From Reticulascus tulasneorum (lineage: Eukaryota > Ascomycota > Sordariomycetes > Glomerellales > Reticulascaceae), in the NCBI GenBank assembly GCA_001557505.1, contig LSAX01000004.1, positions 3,596,001 through 3,660,000 of the forward strand: DNA of 64,000 bases, written 5' to 3'. Below, piece by piece: positions 23,228 through 34,842 of the stretch. The translations under genes and the position numbers were made by a program. Below the pieces are notes generated by a model that had not been told where the DNA came from, searched no databases, and worked only from the letters and a program-made list of their open reading frames with translations. The first letter of the stretch is position 1. Each line of letters begins with the position of its first letter.

Positions 23228-24352
23228 TCAGCTAGAGTTTATAACCTTCCTCATAGGCAAGATATTGTCAACCGGCGCATCCTCTTTGATCATGTTCCAT
23301 AGCTTGTCAATCCTCTCTGTGACCCAAGACTCAAGCGGGCCTGTCTCAAGTTCGATTAAAGTCTCTTCCAACTGCTCCGCACTCGCAGCACCAACAATCA
23401 TCTCATCGCCCAACTGACCCTGGAGGACCGAGTTATATCTCACCCACCGATAAGCCAACCCCACCCTGCTCACTCCTGAGTCTTTGGACAGCTTCTCGAA
23501 CTCCTTCAGCATCGACATGTACGACGGTTTAAAGTACATTTCGCGATAGACACGTCCTGTCAGGGTGTTCGGATCCCAGCTACCTTTCCCCTGTTCGATG
23601 TACTCGGGTGTCTTAGCAAGCAATCCAGCAGTCATTGGCGAGTATGCCTGGATAGAAATACCCAGCTCGCGAAGGGTAGGGAAGAGAAGTGTCTCGTTGA
23701 GACGAATGGCGAGACTGTAGCTGGACTGGTAGACAGTTGGTAGAACGAATCCCTTGCTCTTTGCGTAGTTGTAGTATTCAACGACCGCATCTTTCGTGAA
23801 GTTGGAAAGCCCAAAGTTTTCAAACTTCCCATCTTCATATATGCTTTGAATGGCTCCCATCTGCTCCGCGACCGGGATTGTCTCATCATGTGCATGCAGG
23901 AAGAAAGTTCGCACCTAGGCCACATGGATTAGCGGTCATCGTAGTGACTCCCTGCTCTTGAGGAGTATATTCGGAGTCTGCCTACTTTATCAACTTTCAG
24001 TGCCTCAAGGCTTTCTGCTGCGCATTTCAGGATATTTGCCCTGCTTCCCGTCCCGGTGAACACGCCCGTATTGGCCTTAGTGTCAACGGTGAATTCGTAT
24101 GGTAGACCTTTATTCCCCAAAGTCTTTTCGGATTCGCCTCCGCCCTGCTGATGTTTTAGCAGCAGTAGATGGGACTCAAAGATGATGCAGGCATACATAG
24201 GTCCTCGCGGTGTCAAGAGCACTGATTCTATGCTTTCTTATGACCTTGATAATGGCATCTTGACTGGCCTCACTCTCTGGAGTAGTATTCCAAGTGTGAG
24301 TGCCGGCAACAAGTTTGACAAGCGTATCTGCAGATATAATTGAGGTAGACAT
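23228..24352 (-). CDS. Aldo-keto reductase (AKR7-like)
   Basis: Three exons (24352-24197, 24144-23986, 23914-23228) give 333 residues. The catalytic tetrad of the superfamily is present: Asp47 and Tyr52 in ALDTARTY, Lys75 in FTVDTKANTG and His112 in FFLHAHD. The NADPH-binding end contains GDEMIVGAASAEQLEETL, as in AKR7 and yeast Yakc-type reductases. Such enzymes reduce aldehydes and ketones, including reactive dialdehydes, in the cytosol. The second intron has a weaker donor, GTAGGC. The gene is divergent from the bZIP regulator at 25108; control by that neighbour is possible but not shown. The stop lies about 290 bp from the end of the broken gene at 22935. Confidence 0.9.
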
Positions 24353-25107
24353 CTTGTTACACCTGATTGTGATGAGAGGAGTACAATAGGTTTAGAGGAT
24401 AAAAGACTTCTTGAGATTGGACTACCACGTTATACCTTGCAGGCAATTCTCGATTGGTTCATATGTAGCTGATTACTGCCAGGTCGTCGACAACGATTTA
24501 TATATGTGCTTCCAGGCGAGGCAAGATTCTCTAGCGTCGAATCACGTATCAACAGATTACATGCTCCAGTACAACGGAGCGACATGAATATGTACACAAG
24601 CATAGAACACCTCCCTACGTAGATTACCGTGTGGTATATGAGATGCATAAGTATCGGTGTAGTTTTCTGTAGCTTAGGCGTACCAGATTACGGCTTGTCT
24701 CCAGTCGAGAGCTGAGCAGATGATGTAATCCTCTTCTGCCGCAATGTTCCTGGCATTATTTTCAAACACTTTCATTAATGCTCAGTTCTCACCACTTCAG
24801 CAAGACCTAGCCAATCATGCGCCTAGTCCGCATAAGCATAAGCTGTGTGGGTTGTCTTGATTAGTTCCTTTCTCATTGGCGGACAATTAATTTGTCGTGC
24901 ATTTGTCGTCAGTTTGTCGAATTTGTCAGCTTGCAGACTCCCCAACTTACATGCCAACAGACTTCTTGCTCATATTCAAGGAGCCTTCATTATTCAGACA
25001 AATTCATGTCAAACCCCACATCCACAATATCCAAGATTCTGCAACCAAGATTTCATGTGCCGCTCTCGTCAATAACGCGTCAAGCTGTCTTGAATTCCCA
25101 ACCCAAC
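24353..25107. other. Divergent promoter between the aldo-keto reductase and bZIP genes
   Basis: A shared upstream region of about 755 bp. The short frames within it have no coding character. No palindromic AP-1 site (TTACTAA or TGACTCA) was noticed. Confidence 0.45.
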
Positions 25108-26702
25108 ATGCATAGTGATGGATCAGCAAACCAACGACAAATAACCCGGCGTGCAAAACCTGGGAGACCCCCTATAAGTGGAGATCTAGAAGAGACCGCG
25201 GATGATGATGCTGTATGCACCATGTTTTCTTCTGCATTTGAGCTAGGACTGATTCTCCAAAGCGCCGAAAATCCCGTACTCGTTTGGCCCAACGTGCTTA
25301 TCGCAGTCGGAAAGAAACAGTACTTCAGTCGGCAAAATCCCAGGCCATAAAGCTGGATGATGCCTTGGAAAAGACTCTAGCGTCGTTCATGAAGTTCCAC
25401 GAGTTCGTGATTGGGCCGGCCAGTCAAAGTGTGCCACCAGAAATCATTCTTCACTTAAGCAAGACAGCGATGGAAATTACAGCCATCTCACAGGTGGCTC
25501 GAAGACAGAGTCTGCCAAGAGGAAATGAAGCCGAGGAAGAATACGATGGTACAGGCGCTCGAAAAATGACTAATGCTGACCCGTCACTGGGCAATGAAGC
25601 TGCAGACGAAGAGTTTGTCTCCGAATCTCTCGACCCATCGAGCACCTTCGGCTTTGCAAATACTGTCAGGGAGCCGCCACTAAACTCTTTTAAGGAAAAC
25701 CAACCAGTGGAAGCATGGAAGCAATCCTCCTGGCCACCTTCTCTTGCATATCGTTTTCTTCGAGCTTGTGCTGACCGTGCAGCGGTCCTGATGTCGATCC
25801 CGAACAGAGACCCTGACTGTCTCTTACTGTCATCGAAACTAGCTCTCCAGTTCGATACTGTGGAAAGTCTGAAAGCTTTGACATTGAGTCTCATGTCATC
25901 GAACGATGGCTGGATGCGTGATGTCATACCGACTCCCGGCATCTTTCCCAGGATGTATCGAATTATCGAGGGCTCTACTACTGCTCCCGTGCCAAGGTTA
26001 TCAGAGCCATACTTGCAAAGGCTTGCGTTCGGGAAAACTCGAACTAGATTGATGACGGCCGTACCTGCATTGCAAGGAGAATGGCTCGAGGCGGCAGATG
26101 TTCAGGAATATCTTGAAGCGCGGGGCATATTTGTCAGACACGATACCCCAGGCGATATATTGGAACTTGCAGTCCCTTCCCCTGGAGTTTCGGTTTCATG
26201 GGATCAAGATTTCGGCGCCTTTGGAAGGGCTTCGACACATAGAGTTACTGATATAAGCTCTGAGAATGATGAATCTTTCATCACCACCCACACGGGAACT
26301 GGTTGCGCCTCGTCCATCTACGAGCAGCAGTTCGAAAATACTGAACAAGGACATGCGAGATGGAGTCACATAGCTGCAACCGCTTCAACGAGGCGCTTGA
26401 ATGACGATTTCTCGATATTTGGGCAGAAAAACCCAGGGAATTCAATTGAAGTTCCCTCTGGGCTCTACACGTTCATGCCGTCGCCGTCGCAGCAGGCGAA
26501 TTTTAAGACATCGTCCCAGGGGGCAAGCAGTTCCCGGGCTATTAATTCATACAGCCCTTTGTTGCCTGAAGTGTCCAGAATCACGATTAACTTGGACATC
26601 TTGATTGGGAATCTCGCGGACCATTGCACTTGCCTTGGGCCAGTGCCCGGAATAAGCAGGCATCATGTGGATGCATCCATCAGAGAGGCAATTGTAAACT
26701 AG
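25108..26702 (+). CDS. bZIP transcription factor
   Basis: Two exons (25108-25212 and 25263-26702) give 514 residues. Exon 1 encodes a basic, Pro-rich leader (RRAKPGRPPISGDLEET). A 50-nt intron with branch-like GACTGAT follows, and exon 2 opens directly with the basic region RRKSRTRLAQRAYRSRKE, the N-x(2)-A-x-R-like core of fungal Yap/AP-1-type bZIP proteins (here LAQRAYRSRKE). A short leucine-zipper-like helix continues with the sequence AIKLDDALEKTLASFMKFHEF. The C-terminal 350 residues resemble the DUF3425 region found downstream of many fungal bZIPs (DVIPTPGIFPRMYRI, LMTAVPALQGEWLEAADVQEY). The protein probably acts in the nucleus as a dimer; its targets are unknown. The 5' splice choice is the least certain part. 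Confidence 0.75.
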
Positions 26703-27797
26703 ATATTAACACTGGGACGGGACGATGGGCAAATCACCCTTGTCGAGCAGATCTCATTGGGTTTGAAGGTATGGCAAAGCACATCGGACGGGCCAATTTC
26801 CTCGTCCAGGCATCTGGTCGAGTCGAGGCTCTAGTCTGCTGTCATATCACTGGGCTATGGTTGAAGGCTACAACTCAAAACAAACACGTGCAGGATTTAT
26901 GATGCGGGCTGACCGATGCAGGCCAATATGTGTAGATCTGTGTGTCGCAAGATTAGCCAGAGAGCAATGGAATTCACAATTGCCTACCCTCCATCCTGGC
27001 ACGTCTGGTCACGTAACTCAACAGATTTTGAGCCGCGTCAGGCAACTTGGAAATGTGCCTGGGAAACCAACCAACCAAATCCGATCCGCGAACGTCTGGC
27101 GGCCCATTGAGCGACCTAGTTGGGTGTGCGACCACAGGCAAGCCGCCTTTGCTTCTTATCAGGTTTAATCTGTTTGAATTGCATGGTGTGCCACGCCAAT
27201 CAATCCAATGACATAAACTACTCCAATTCGATGAGAAGAGGGAAATGGTCAACGGGTTGGCGACGTCCCACAGCCACTCACAGGCATATTCAGGTCTCGC
27301 ATCTGCATGCATGCATAACTCCGCTGGAGCGTGCTCCCAAATCTGCAAACATCCGCGATTCGACGACTTGGCCCTGTCATTTCATCAGCTTGCATCCCGA
27401 CCTGTCACAACCCCCCATTGCTGCCTGACACAGCCAGCTCTTCCCGGATTGTATTCGTAAGTCGCTCAAACGATGTCCGTGTAGTCCGCATACCCCACTC
27501 AGGCACGCATGCAAGTATGCCACGATGCACCAGGTGTGGTGTTGGCGAGGCTGCTTAGCGTCTATAAACCCAGGTTCCCAAGTGCCTTCCATAAATCTAC
27601 CCACGCCTTTTAGTTGCTTCCTGACTAGTGGAACATGGCTTGCTGATTGAAGACGCCAGTGACTTTATTTAAATCGCGCCGACTCCCTCCACTTGCCCCC
27701 TTTCCTCAGCATTTCTTGTGGACTGCAGAGACTGGAGATTGCAGACCACCCTATACCTAGATTTGCATGTAAATTGTTTGTTGCATTGCGCCTAGCA
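26703..27797. other. Intergenic region, no gene seen
   Basis: About 1.1 kb upstream of the unknown gene at 27798. Several short frames overlap on both strands without recognisable content. Confidence 0.5.
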
Positions 27798-28463
27798 ATG
27801 ACACAGTCACATCACGGCAAACAACTCGTTAAGCACGGTCGGAACCATCCAAACTCCAAGGAGCATCAGAAACCGCATCCAAAGGAACATGCCGAGGAGT
27901 TGAAAGGCAAAGCACGATCCGCCGGGCCCGGACCATGGTCAGACTGGACTCTGGATAGAGAGCGACGAGGATTCTGGTTTCGATGCAGGCGAAACCCAGA
28001 AGGTAGGTAATCTCATACTTCGACTGAAGTTTTGCTAACTGGTTTCAAACTAGGAGACTTGCAATATGAGTTCCGTCATGCCGTGCATGACGTATTGCAG
28101 CTGCCTCTAGTCTCTTGTGATAAGGACGTACCATACCATCCTCAATGGCGATTACTTACATACGGATACTCTCCGAGCTATGCAACAAGCGCTTTACGAA
28201 GCGACTCATCTCATGCCAGTGGTTCGGAAGTCCCGCATGACTATGATGCCGAAGATGGAATCTCAGACATGGATGAGCCGGACATACCTATGATCATCGA
28301 TGTTGACGAGGAGAATAATGTCAAGGTGTTAGTCCCCGATCCCAACGGTGGTGAGCCGACTATCGTTTGGGATGAGAGATCCAAGACCGGGATTGCCTCC
28401 CACAAGAGGGTCAAAATCAGCCCGAGGGCTAAGGTGAAGGAATGGCTACCGGGCCTCGCATAA
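27798..28463 (+). CDS. Hypothetical protein, soluble, function unknown
   Basis: Two exons (27798-28002 and 28054-28463) give 204 residues. The intron has GTAGGT at its 5' end and TTGCTAACTGG as a branch-like site. The N-terminus is very basic and His/Lys-rich (HHGKQLVKHGRNHPNSKEH), followed by a conserved-looking PWSDWTLDRERRGFWFRCR that continues across the splice into DLQYEFRHAVHDV. The middle is acidic (DYDAEDGISDMDEPDIPM) and the end is basic again (HKRVKISPRAKVKEW). There is no signal peptide or membrane helix. It has the look of a nuclear or regulatory protein, but I do not recognise a domain. Confidence 0.7.
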
Positions 28464-28978
28464 CGGGCAACATTTCACCGTGCCCCATGGTGTACCGCGG
28501 CGTAGACATCCTGAGTGTTGGGATTTAGGCATTGCGGCGCGCAAGTCGTATTCATTACGTCTATACTGATAGTATTTTTCTTCTCACGCGGGTATGGGCT
28601 CTCGTATATAACAAGTGGTCAATCATCGCTGGTTTTGCTCGCTCGGGGACGGCGCTACGTCGCAAGTGTTCGCTGTTACGGCCCTGTGCTATACAAATCT
28701 AGTCTCGGAATATATGAGATATGGGGTGCTAATAGTTTAAGCTTTGCCAGTTAATTGAAACTTCAAACTGAGGAAGCGCAAGGCAGGCCGGATAGCATGC
28801 AGAAAGGCAAACCATCTTCCTCAGTTCATCTGGTTTTCAGTAGTGATTATAGTAAGGGCACAAATATGGGAAACCAAAGCTGATTGTTCCAGATAGAGGT
28901 GAGAAGCCTAGTCCAATCTTAGTAAAGATACCTATGTCGCTTCTATGCTATTCAAAACCCAAGTATGCCATCGATCAT
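28464..28978. other. Convergent 3' intergenic region
   Basis: This lies between the ends of the genes at 27798-28463 and 28979-29569. No gene is visible. Confidence 0.5.
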
Positions 28979-29569
28979 CTACAACGGCGGTAAGATCTTC
29001 TTGTCTGGACTTTCTGCAGTATACGTAACTCCCTCCCATGTATAACTGCCTCCAGAGTTTAGTAGCCAAGTCAGAGAATTGAACTCCGTGCTTGTTCTTG
29101 AGATCTTCCACAGGTTATCTTCCCAAACAGTCTTTAGGATGGTAATACCCTTGCTCGGGATATTAGCGGCGCCAAAAGAAGCCACCCATTGTAGAGCTAC
29201 GCTATCACATTGCTGTGTATCCACTGAAAGAATCTTAATTGGGAATGGCGGGTTAGAGTTCTGAACAGCGAGGAAAACTTCTTTGCTAGAAAAGGTCGCT
29301 CCACCAAGTGGCTGGTGAACAAGCGTATTGATCGAATCGCTGTTGTCCACGAAATCTTTAGAGATGTATTTTCGACCTGTCTCTTCAGAGAAGCTAGCTA
29401 TCAACTGACGATAGATCTCGACGACACCCGCCGCGTCCTGTGCAGTCATGCATTTCGTATCCTGATGATGTCCTGGGCCATGAAAGCGGAACAGCGTATC
29501 CACAGACGACGGTCTCGCGATCGTCAATCCAGTAGCTGCAAAAATGGTAAAGAGACTGGCGGCTCGCAT
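28979..29569 (-). CDS. Secreted NTF2-like protein
   Basis: An intronless 196-residue protein. The first 19 residues form a signal peptide (MRAASLFTIFAATGLTIA). The mature part has the alternating helix and strand pattern of an NTF2/SnoaL-like cone: VVEIYRQLIASFSEETGRKYISKDFVDNSDS, then FPIKILSVDTQQCDSVALQWVASFG and GITILKTVWEDNLWKISRTSTEFNS. Two Cys residues could form one disulfide. Members of this fold include ketosteroid isomerase-like enzymes and non-catalytic ligand binders; no catalytic residue can be fixed here. It lies in a part of the window rich in small secreted proteins. Confidence 0.78.
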   Translation of the reverse strand: MRAASLFTIFAATGLTIARPSSVDTLFRFHGPGHHQDTKCMTAQDAAGVVEIYRQLIASFSEETGRKYISKDFVDNSDSINTLVHQPLGGATFSSKEVFLAVQNSNPPFPIKILSVDTQQCDSVALQWVASFGAANIPSKGITILKTVWEDNLWKISRTSTEFNSLTWLLNSGGSYTWEGVTYTAESPDKKILPPL

Positions 29570-31299
29570 TTTGGGCCAGAATATTATGTTGTTGGTTCGT
29601 AGGTGGGTTGAGGTAAAGGTAGAGTTGGGCTGGTTGATGCTGCCACGGAGCGTATCAGTGTGGATTTAAATGTAGCAGAATTGGAATAGCAGTTGGAACG
29701 CTTCTAGAATACAAGACTAGCGTGATTGTCTCCAGCTAGCAGTAGGCTCCCTTTTTCTTATATATATATATATGCAGCTAAAATCAGTTTCATAGTCCTG
29801 GAATGACCATATTTCCGTACATTCTCCACAAGGTATGTGGTGTCATAATTACGAGCGGCCATATTACTAAATCAATATTGGGTAGACTCCCTGAAACTGT
29901 ATATTACTTACGATGATTATGATATAACTTTATTGGTTCTGAAGCCATTCCTGCACATGACCTACAGCCTCAGCGAAAACGGTACTGGTCATAGTTCGCC
30001 GAACCTTACTATACTAACGGTAGATGCCAATACTTTCAAACACTCGCTTAACAAGACGAAGGGTACATCATAAATATAGAAGGAAGACCCTTATTGGATG
30101 AGTATCGGCTAGCTTTCATGGCCTTTATGTTTCCTGTACCGCATTAGAGGTCGGAATTACGGGTCCATAGTATGCTCGAACTCATTTCAAAATTCTTGTG
30201 ACGAAGTTTAATCACTTTAACCAGTCAGTCACTATACTGGAATTTAAGGTTAAGTGACAGTGAGACTTGGGAATGTCGTTCTGCGAAGCTTCGAAAAAGT
30301 CAAACCCGTCGCAGCGTCGTGGGAGTCTTGTGGAGTAAGACTCTGAGTCTGTTCTCACATCCCAATGTTTCACAGCCCCAGCCAGGGGCACTCTTTTAAA
30401 GTGTCATTGCTTCAGTGGCCTGGCAGTATAATGAATTCTCGTCACAAGTTCCAACACCACCACAGTGATGCTGTCCGAGCATAATGATTGGGTTATCAGG
30501 CGAGCTTGCTTTGAGTCAGTCGAGCCTTCATATTGGGCTCTTACCTATACGGATGTAATTCAATTTGTTAGAAAGTACGTCACAATATTTGTAAACCATA
30601 CCTGTTACATCATCATGCAGGAGTTCATGCAGACCATCCATAAAGCAATCCTCATACAGATAATGAACAGGGAAGCACACAAACTTCGAGGCTGCTACGT
30701 AATGCGTATTTGAACATCTTGTTCAGAAGATACCAACAGGTGGAATAAGATCGAGAGCTCTGTAGCTCCATGGACTGATACATGTAAGACTGTCAAAGGA
30801 CACATCCGGTGAAGCAGTCGACCACGAAAGCCTCTACACTCGTGGCACACACTCTTCCGCCTATAACCATGAATCCCCTTATCTGTTATCCAATCATTCC
30901 GGAGCACGGCCAATCTTGCATGCCGTATTATTCTTCGTTAGAATGCCAAGCAGCTTTCTCGCATGCTATACATAGATAGGCGAGTCATCTCCAATGATAT
31001 TCGCACCTACCCGACCCTCAGTCCTGCCACAGTTGCATCAGGGCCGGCTGTTCCCCAGTCCGCCATATTCCCCGCTCAATATATTCTACATGAAGAAGGT
31101 AATAGAAGCTGCAGATACGCCATACGGACTTGGCGGATAGCCGTCAACCTCAAGAGAAGGGTACCGTACCCTCTCAAAGAGGTCTCACAAGGATAAATAT
31201 AGACCAACCACCGGCTACTCAACTCAGATCGGGTTATCATTTTCTGTCCATCAGAATTCAGAAAGAAAATACTCATTTGAACAATTTGGTACCTTCACG
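29570..31299. other. 1.7-kb AT-rich gene-free region
   Basis: This region is visibly richer in A and T than its surroundings and contains a TA dinucleotide run at 29759-29773. No coding frame stands out. It could be a decayed repeat, but I saw no terminal inverted repeats or transposase remains. The last 110 bp should be the promoter of the defensin-like gene; ATAAATA at 31193-31199 is TATA-like. Confidence 0.5.
29759..29773. repeat. (TA)n microsatellite
   Basis: About seven and a half TA units in the upstream region of the NTF2-like gene. Confidence 0.9.
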
Positions 31300-31655
31300 A
31301 TGCGTTTCACGTCAATTATATTGGTTGCTCTCGCTGGCCTGTCGGTAGCTCTGCCTACCTCCGAAGAGGAGAGCTGGCAGCTTGAGAAACGACAATGTGC
31401 CTCTTCATGCAATGTATTCAGCGATACCACCTGTCCCAATAAGTGTGTGCGCTGTAATTACAACAGGGGTCAGGTAAGTCTTTTCACTAGCCGAAGGCTT
31501 TGGCCGTTACCGGCAAACTGGCGAATGATCCTGTTTGCTCTACAAAGATATCTTGAGAGACCTCAAAGAATTGTGGCTGATTTATGCTTTCTTTCTGACT
31601 ATAGTGTGTTACTGTCTCCGGAGGGGCAGCTGGAAGATGCCGATGTCAATATTAG
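31300..31655 (+). CDS. Cysteine-rich secreted peptide, defensin-like (CSalpha-beta pattern)
   Basis: Two exons (31300-31473 and 31605-31655) give a 74-residue precursor. Residues 1-18 are a signal peptide. Residues 19-31 form an acidic pro-segment ending in LEKR, a Kex2-type site. The mature peptide would be residues 32-74 (43 aa) with eight Cys at 33, 37, 45, 49, 52, 59, 70 and 72. It contains C-x3-C (45/49), then G-x-C (57-59) and a final C-x-C (70/72), the order required by the cysteine-stabilised alpha-beta fold of defensins; the two additional Cys could make a fourth bridge. The intron (GTAAGT...CTATAG) separates the last three Cys from the rest. Secretion is strongly supported and the fold is inferred. 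An antimicrobial role would be the usual one, but a host-directed effector role cannot be excluded. Confidence 0.8.
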
Positions 31656-31991
31656 GACTGGGGCAAGTTCATCGCGCTCAGTGGACTTGGAAGGAGAGTT
31701 GTGGTATCATAAGACGGAAGGGGTCATATATACGGGCCATGACGCAACAGAAACATGTTCTATTCGTTATTGGATATCTCAGTGAGCTCAATGGAAATAA
31801 ATGTACCACAAAGTTCCTCTGAGTAGAAATGAAGGCGAGGCGGGATTCTCTGCGTAAAGCAGCCAGGCCACACCCGTTGCTAAGACATTAGTCAGAACTC
31901 CTGACTCTATAAATACCTGTAAAACCAAAGCTAATAAAATACTTAGCTGTATCCCGCACGCCTTGCAGTCGATGCCACAGACAGGACCCCT
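31656..31991. other. Convergent 3' intergenic region
   Basis: This lies between the defensin-like gene (plus) and the RTA1-like gene (minus). No gene is visible. Confidence 0.5.
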
Positions 31992-32932
31992 TTATGAGAG
32001 AGCGCCGCGACTCCTTGTCTTTTCAACATCGGTCGCTGACCCAGACACACGCTGCGCAACACAACGACCAGGATGCCAAATGGCGAACAAAATAACCGCT
32101 ACCGCAACAGGCGCAAACTCAAGGACACCGAAGAAGACCTCATTCGTCTGGAGATGACCGCCGAGCCCTTCGGCAGTCTCGGCCAGACGGAAACACGTCC
32201 GAAGATACACCAAGAGCGTGGCAGCTGAAAAAGCCACAACGAAAACCGACAAACCCTGGCCCTTGACCACGCTCCTGGAGCGGAAAATGAAAATACCGCT
32301 CGTGATGACGAAGCAACCCATTGAGAAGACCTGATACGCCAGGCCGGCAAGCAAAATGTTATTCGGCGTCGTCGTATCCTCGCGATTTGACGATGCGACA
32401 CCAATGAGCGCCGCGCCTGCGATCTGTGTAATGGTCGCTATCGCATCGCTGGTAATGAAGAACCCGAGCACAAACTTCGGCGGCAAAGGCGAATACGTCC
32501 TCCCGAAGCGATGTATTAGCGCCGAGAGGATCGTGTAGATACCCGCAGCGAGGAACACTGGCGCCGTAACGATGAAGAAGTAATTCAAGATGAAGTAGAT
32601 TAGATGATATGGGTCTGCTTTTGCGGAGAGAGAGCGGGATATATAACCAATGATCTCGAAGATGAGACCGACGGGGAAGGTGATGAAGTACCAGCTGCGG
32701 TGGCGGATGACTTGGTAGAGGTGGACGATGAACAGGACGAAGAAGAGGGCGGCGGCGAGACCGGCGAGGATGATAGAAGGAGTGTAGCCGTATATGATGA
32801 TGGAGGTATCATACTCGCCGTTAGGATTGGGGAAGTTTGGGTCCACATAGCCGTATCGTGGCGGTGGCCCTGCAGGAGTTAGTAAATGCTTCCTTTGATG
32901 GGCTGAGAGGAGTTACTCTGCTGTTCGCTCAT
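31992..32932 (-). CDS. RTA1-like seven-helix membrane protein (lipid-translocating exporter family)
   Basis: Two exons: a very short first coding exon of 16 nt (32932-32917, MSEQQ plus one base) and 32869-31992, together 297 residues. The main exon alone would have to start with a GTG, which is why the small exon was sought; the intron has GTAACT, a TTACTAAC branch site and CTGCAG. The protein reads MSEQQRPPPRYGYVDPN, then seven hydrophobic helices with family features such as YGYTPSIILAGLAAALF, EIIGYISRSLS, APVFLAAGIYTILSALI and DAIATITQIAGAALIG. Yeast relatives Rsb1, Rta1 and Pug1 act in sphingoid-base, 7-aminocholesterol or haem-related membrane traffic and resistance. The substrate here is unknown. 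Confidence 0.88.
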
Positions 32933-33738
32933 GCTGTCGACTAGAGGCTACCGTGCCTTGCTCCACAATGAAGGCTAGATACTGGGCGTGTAATACCAGG
33001 TATTTTGATGGGACCAAATATCAGAAAGTGTTCCACACGGGTGGTTGAAAAGTGGCGTTCAGGATAAGATAGGTTCGGTCGCGTTATTAACCTAAATCTG
33101 AGGCGATTGCCACGAAGGGGATAACGCGGCTTGACGGCCCATATATGCAGAATCGAGGTGGAAAAAGAACGAGTTGGGCTAGCAGCGGCCTGCCAGAGCT
33201 GCCCTGTGCTGTTTCTTGCACAATGTGACGTGGAAATGGATCAGAAGTAGAGCTTGCGAGTCTATTTTGTTGAGTGAATTGCCAGCATTTTATTAACGCG
33301 AAAACACCCAAGGATAATGGCTTTGATTCTCTATTCGAGTAATACTTTGTTGTTGATGTTTATGCAGCTCAGCCACCACGGGCCATGTCTATGATTCATC
33401 ACCTTACTAGGTCTAGTCACACTATCCTTACCATTACCACATCCCGGACGCCACGAATTGTGCCTGAAAGGTAGTAGGTTACGGACGTACTGGCTGTGAT
33501 TTAATTTTGATTAGCGGCTTTGCCATAATTATGGAGCGATTTGGCCAAGTCTAAATTGACCTCGTCGAAAGGACTACGGACTCGAATATATCGGTTACTG
33601 AACACACAGTTCACTTCGTTTGGCCGCCAAGTAATACAAGTGTTTTCTATTCTGCTGGCCCTATTAACGATTAGAGGCTTTCCATGCATACCCTACAATG
33701 CCAGCCAATCTGTCGTATCGCCCGGCTAGTGATTCTGC
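32933..33738. other. Intergenic region, no gene seen
   Basis: This is the upstream DNA of the RTA1-like gene and the downstream DNA of the gene ending at 33739. No coding frame is supported. Confidence 0.5.
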
Positions 33739-34842
33739 TCACTCAACATCCATCTCCGAGGCTCTCGCTGCGCCATTCGTGGAATCACTGGCTGGTGTCA
33801 TCTTTCCATTGACCACCGCAATCCACTGATCAATGCCAGCGTGCAATTTCTTCTCAATTTCTGAGCCCTGCGATGCACCGAATGCTCTAAATCCAGGCAC
33901 ATACTTTGGCTCCTCCGCGAGGTACTTGCGCCTGGCCTCTGCCATCGCCTCGACCAACAGCTTTACCGGCCCTGCTCTTATCAAATAGCGACAAAACTCC
34001 GCCTGTGATTGATTGAATTCACCCTCCGGTCGGCTTTTGAATGCGCATGAAAGTGCACTGCTTATGTAACTGTAGAATGGCAATGCGTCGTTGTCCCGCC
34101 CCTGCATACTCTCATATTTGCTCTGGAATGTGATGCAGCAGTCGAGAGCTAGCATCAAGGTATGAAGGAACAAAGTAACGGCTTCCATCTTTCCGCCATG
34201 AGCAACAAGGTTGTTCATTTGTTCTTGCAGTTCTCGTCGAGTAGCCCTGCTCATAACAGTGCCTCGGGTATCTACCCTCGATTTCATCGTGATGTCGATG
34301 TCGTTCGGGAAGCTGAATCCGGAAACACTTTTGAGGATACCATCTATCACATGTGTAATATCATGTGGCTCGTGATGATTGGCGTATTGGAACATCTTAC
34401 TCTCTCCAATAGCGAGGCGCTCAAGTTCAGCTATAAGCAGATCGGCTTGAAAACGTCCCTTCCCGATGGTCTGCGGAGAAGTCTGGCCATTTTTCGGTCG
34501 CTGATTTTGAACCATCATTTTCTCCTTCTTTTCTTGCTTCCGGAGCCTTTTCTGGATCTTTCTCTGGACTCTCTGAGCTTGGCGGGCGGGAGAATCATTC
34601 TTGCCCTTCTTTTTCACCTTACGAGACCTCCGAACTCGTCGTTCTTGAGTGTTCTCTCCTGCTGGTCCGTCATTTATGGGAACCCTGACATCTTCCGCAG
34701 AGTCACTCAGTAGACCTGACTCGTCTTGCATATCCGCGTCGCGGGCTGTGCCGGCTAGCATTGGTGCAGAATCTTTCGGGTTCATGATTCGCAACTGGAC
34801 CGAGTTGGACCCCGTGGCGAGTGTCGGGGGCGATGCAGCCAT
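33739..34842 (-). CDS. Hypothetical protein with basic N-terminal region, function unknown
   Basis: 367 residues from the ATG at 34842 (MAASPPTLATG); the frame is open further upstream only through a TTG. After a polar leader comes a very basic stretch at about 70-120 (RRVRRSRKVKKKGKN, then QRVQRKIQKRLRKQEKKEK), which looks like a nuclear or nucleolar signal and a charged helix. The remaining 240 residues are a helical domain with ADLLIAELERLAIG, KMEAVTLFLHTLMLALDCC and FCRYLIRAGPVKLLVEAM. I do not recognise the family. The composition suggests a nuclear protein. Confidence 0.7.
   Translation of the reverse strand: MAASPPTLATGSNSVQLRIMNPKDSAPMLAGTARDADMQDESGLLSDSAEDVRVPINDGPAGENTQERRVRRSRKVKKKGKNDSPARQAQRVQRKIQKRLRKQEKKEKMMVQNQRPKNGQTSPQTIGKGRFQADLLIAELERLAIGESKMFQYANHHEPHDITHVIDGILKSVSGFSFPNDIDITMKSRVDTRGTVMSRATRRELQEQMNNLVAHGGKMEAVTLFLHTLMLALDCCITFQSKYESMQGRDNDALPFYSYISSALSCAFKSRPEGEFNQSQAEFCRYLIRAGPVKLLVEAMAEARRKYLAEEPKYVPGFRAFGASQGSEIEKKLHAGIDQWIAVVNGKMTPASDSTNGAARASEMDVE

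Noticed and set aside
25213..25246. Shorter 34-nt intron ending at TTGAGCTAG in the bZIP gene
   Set aside because: Too short for a fungal intron, and the resulting frame is wrong; the 50-nt alternative joins straight into the basic region.
29570..31299. RIP-degraded transposon
   Set aside because: AT-rich, but no terminal repeats, target duplications or transposase remains were seen; dinucleotide indices would have to be computed.
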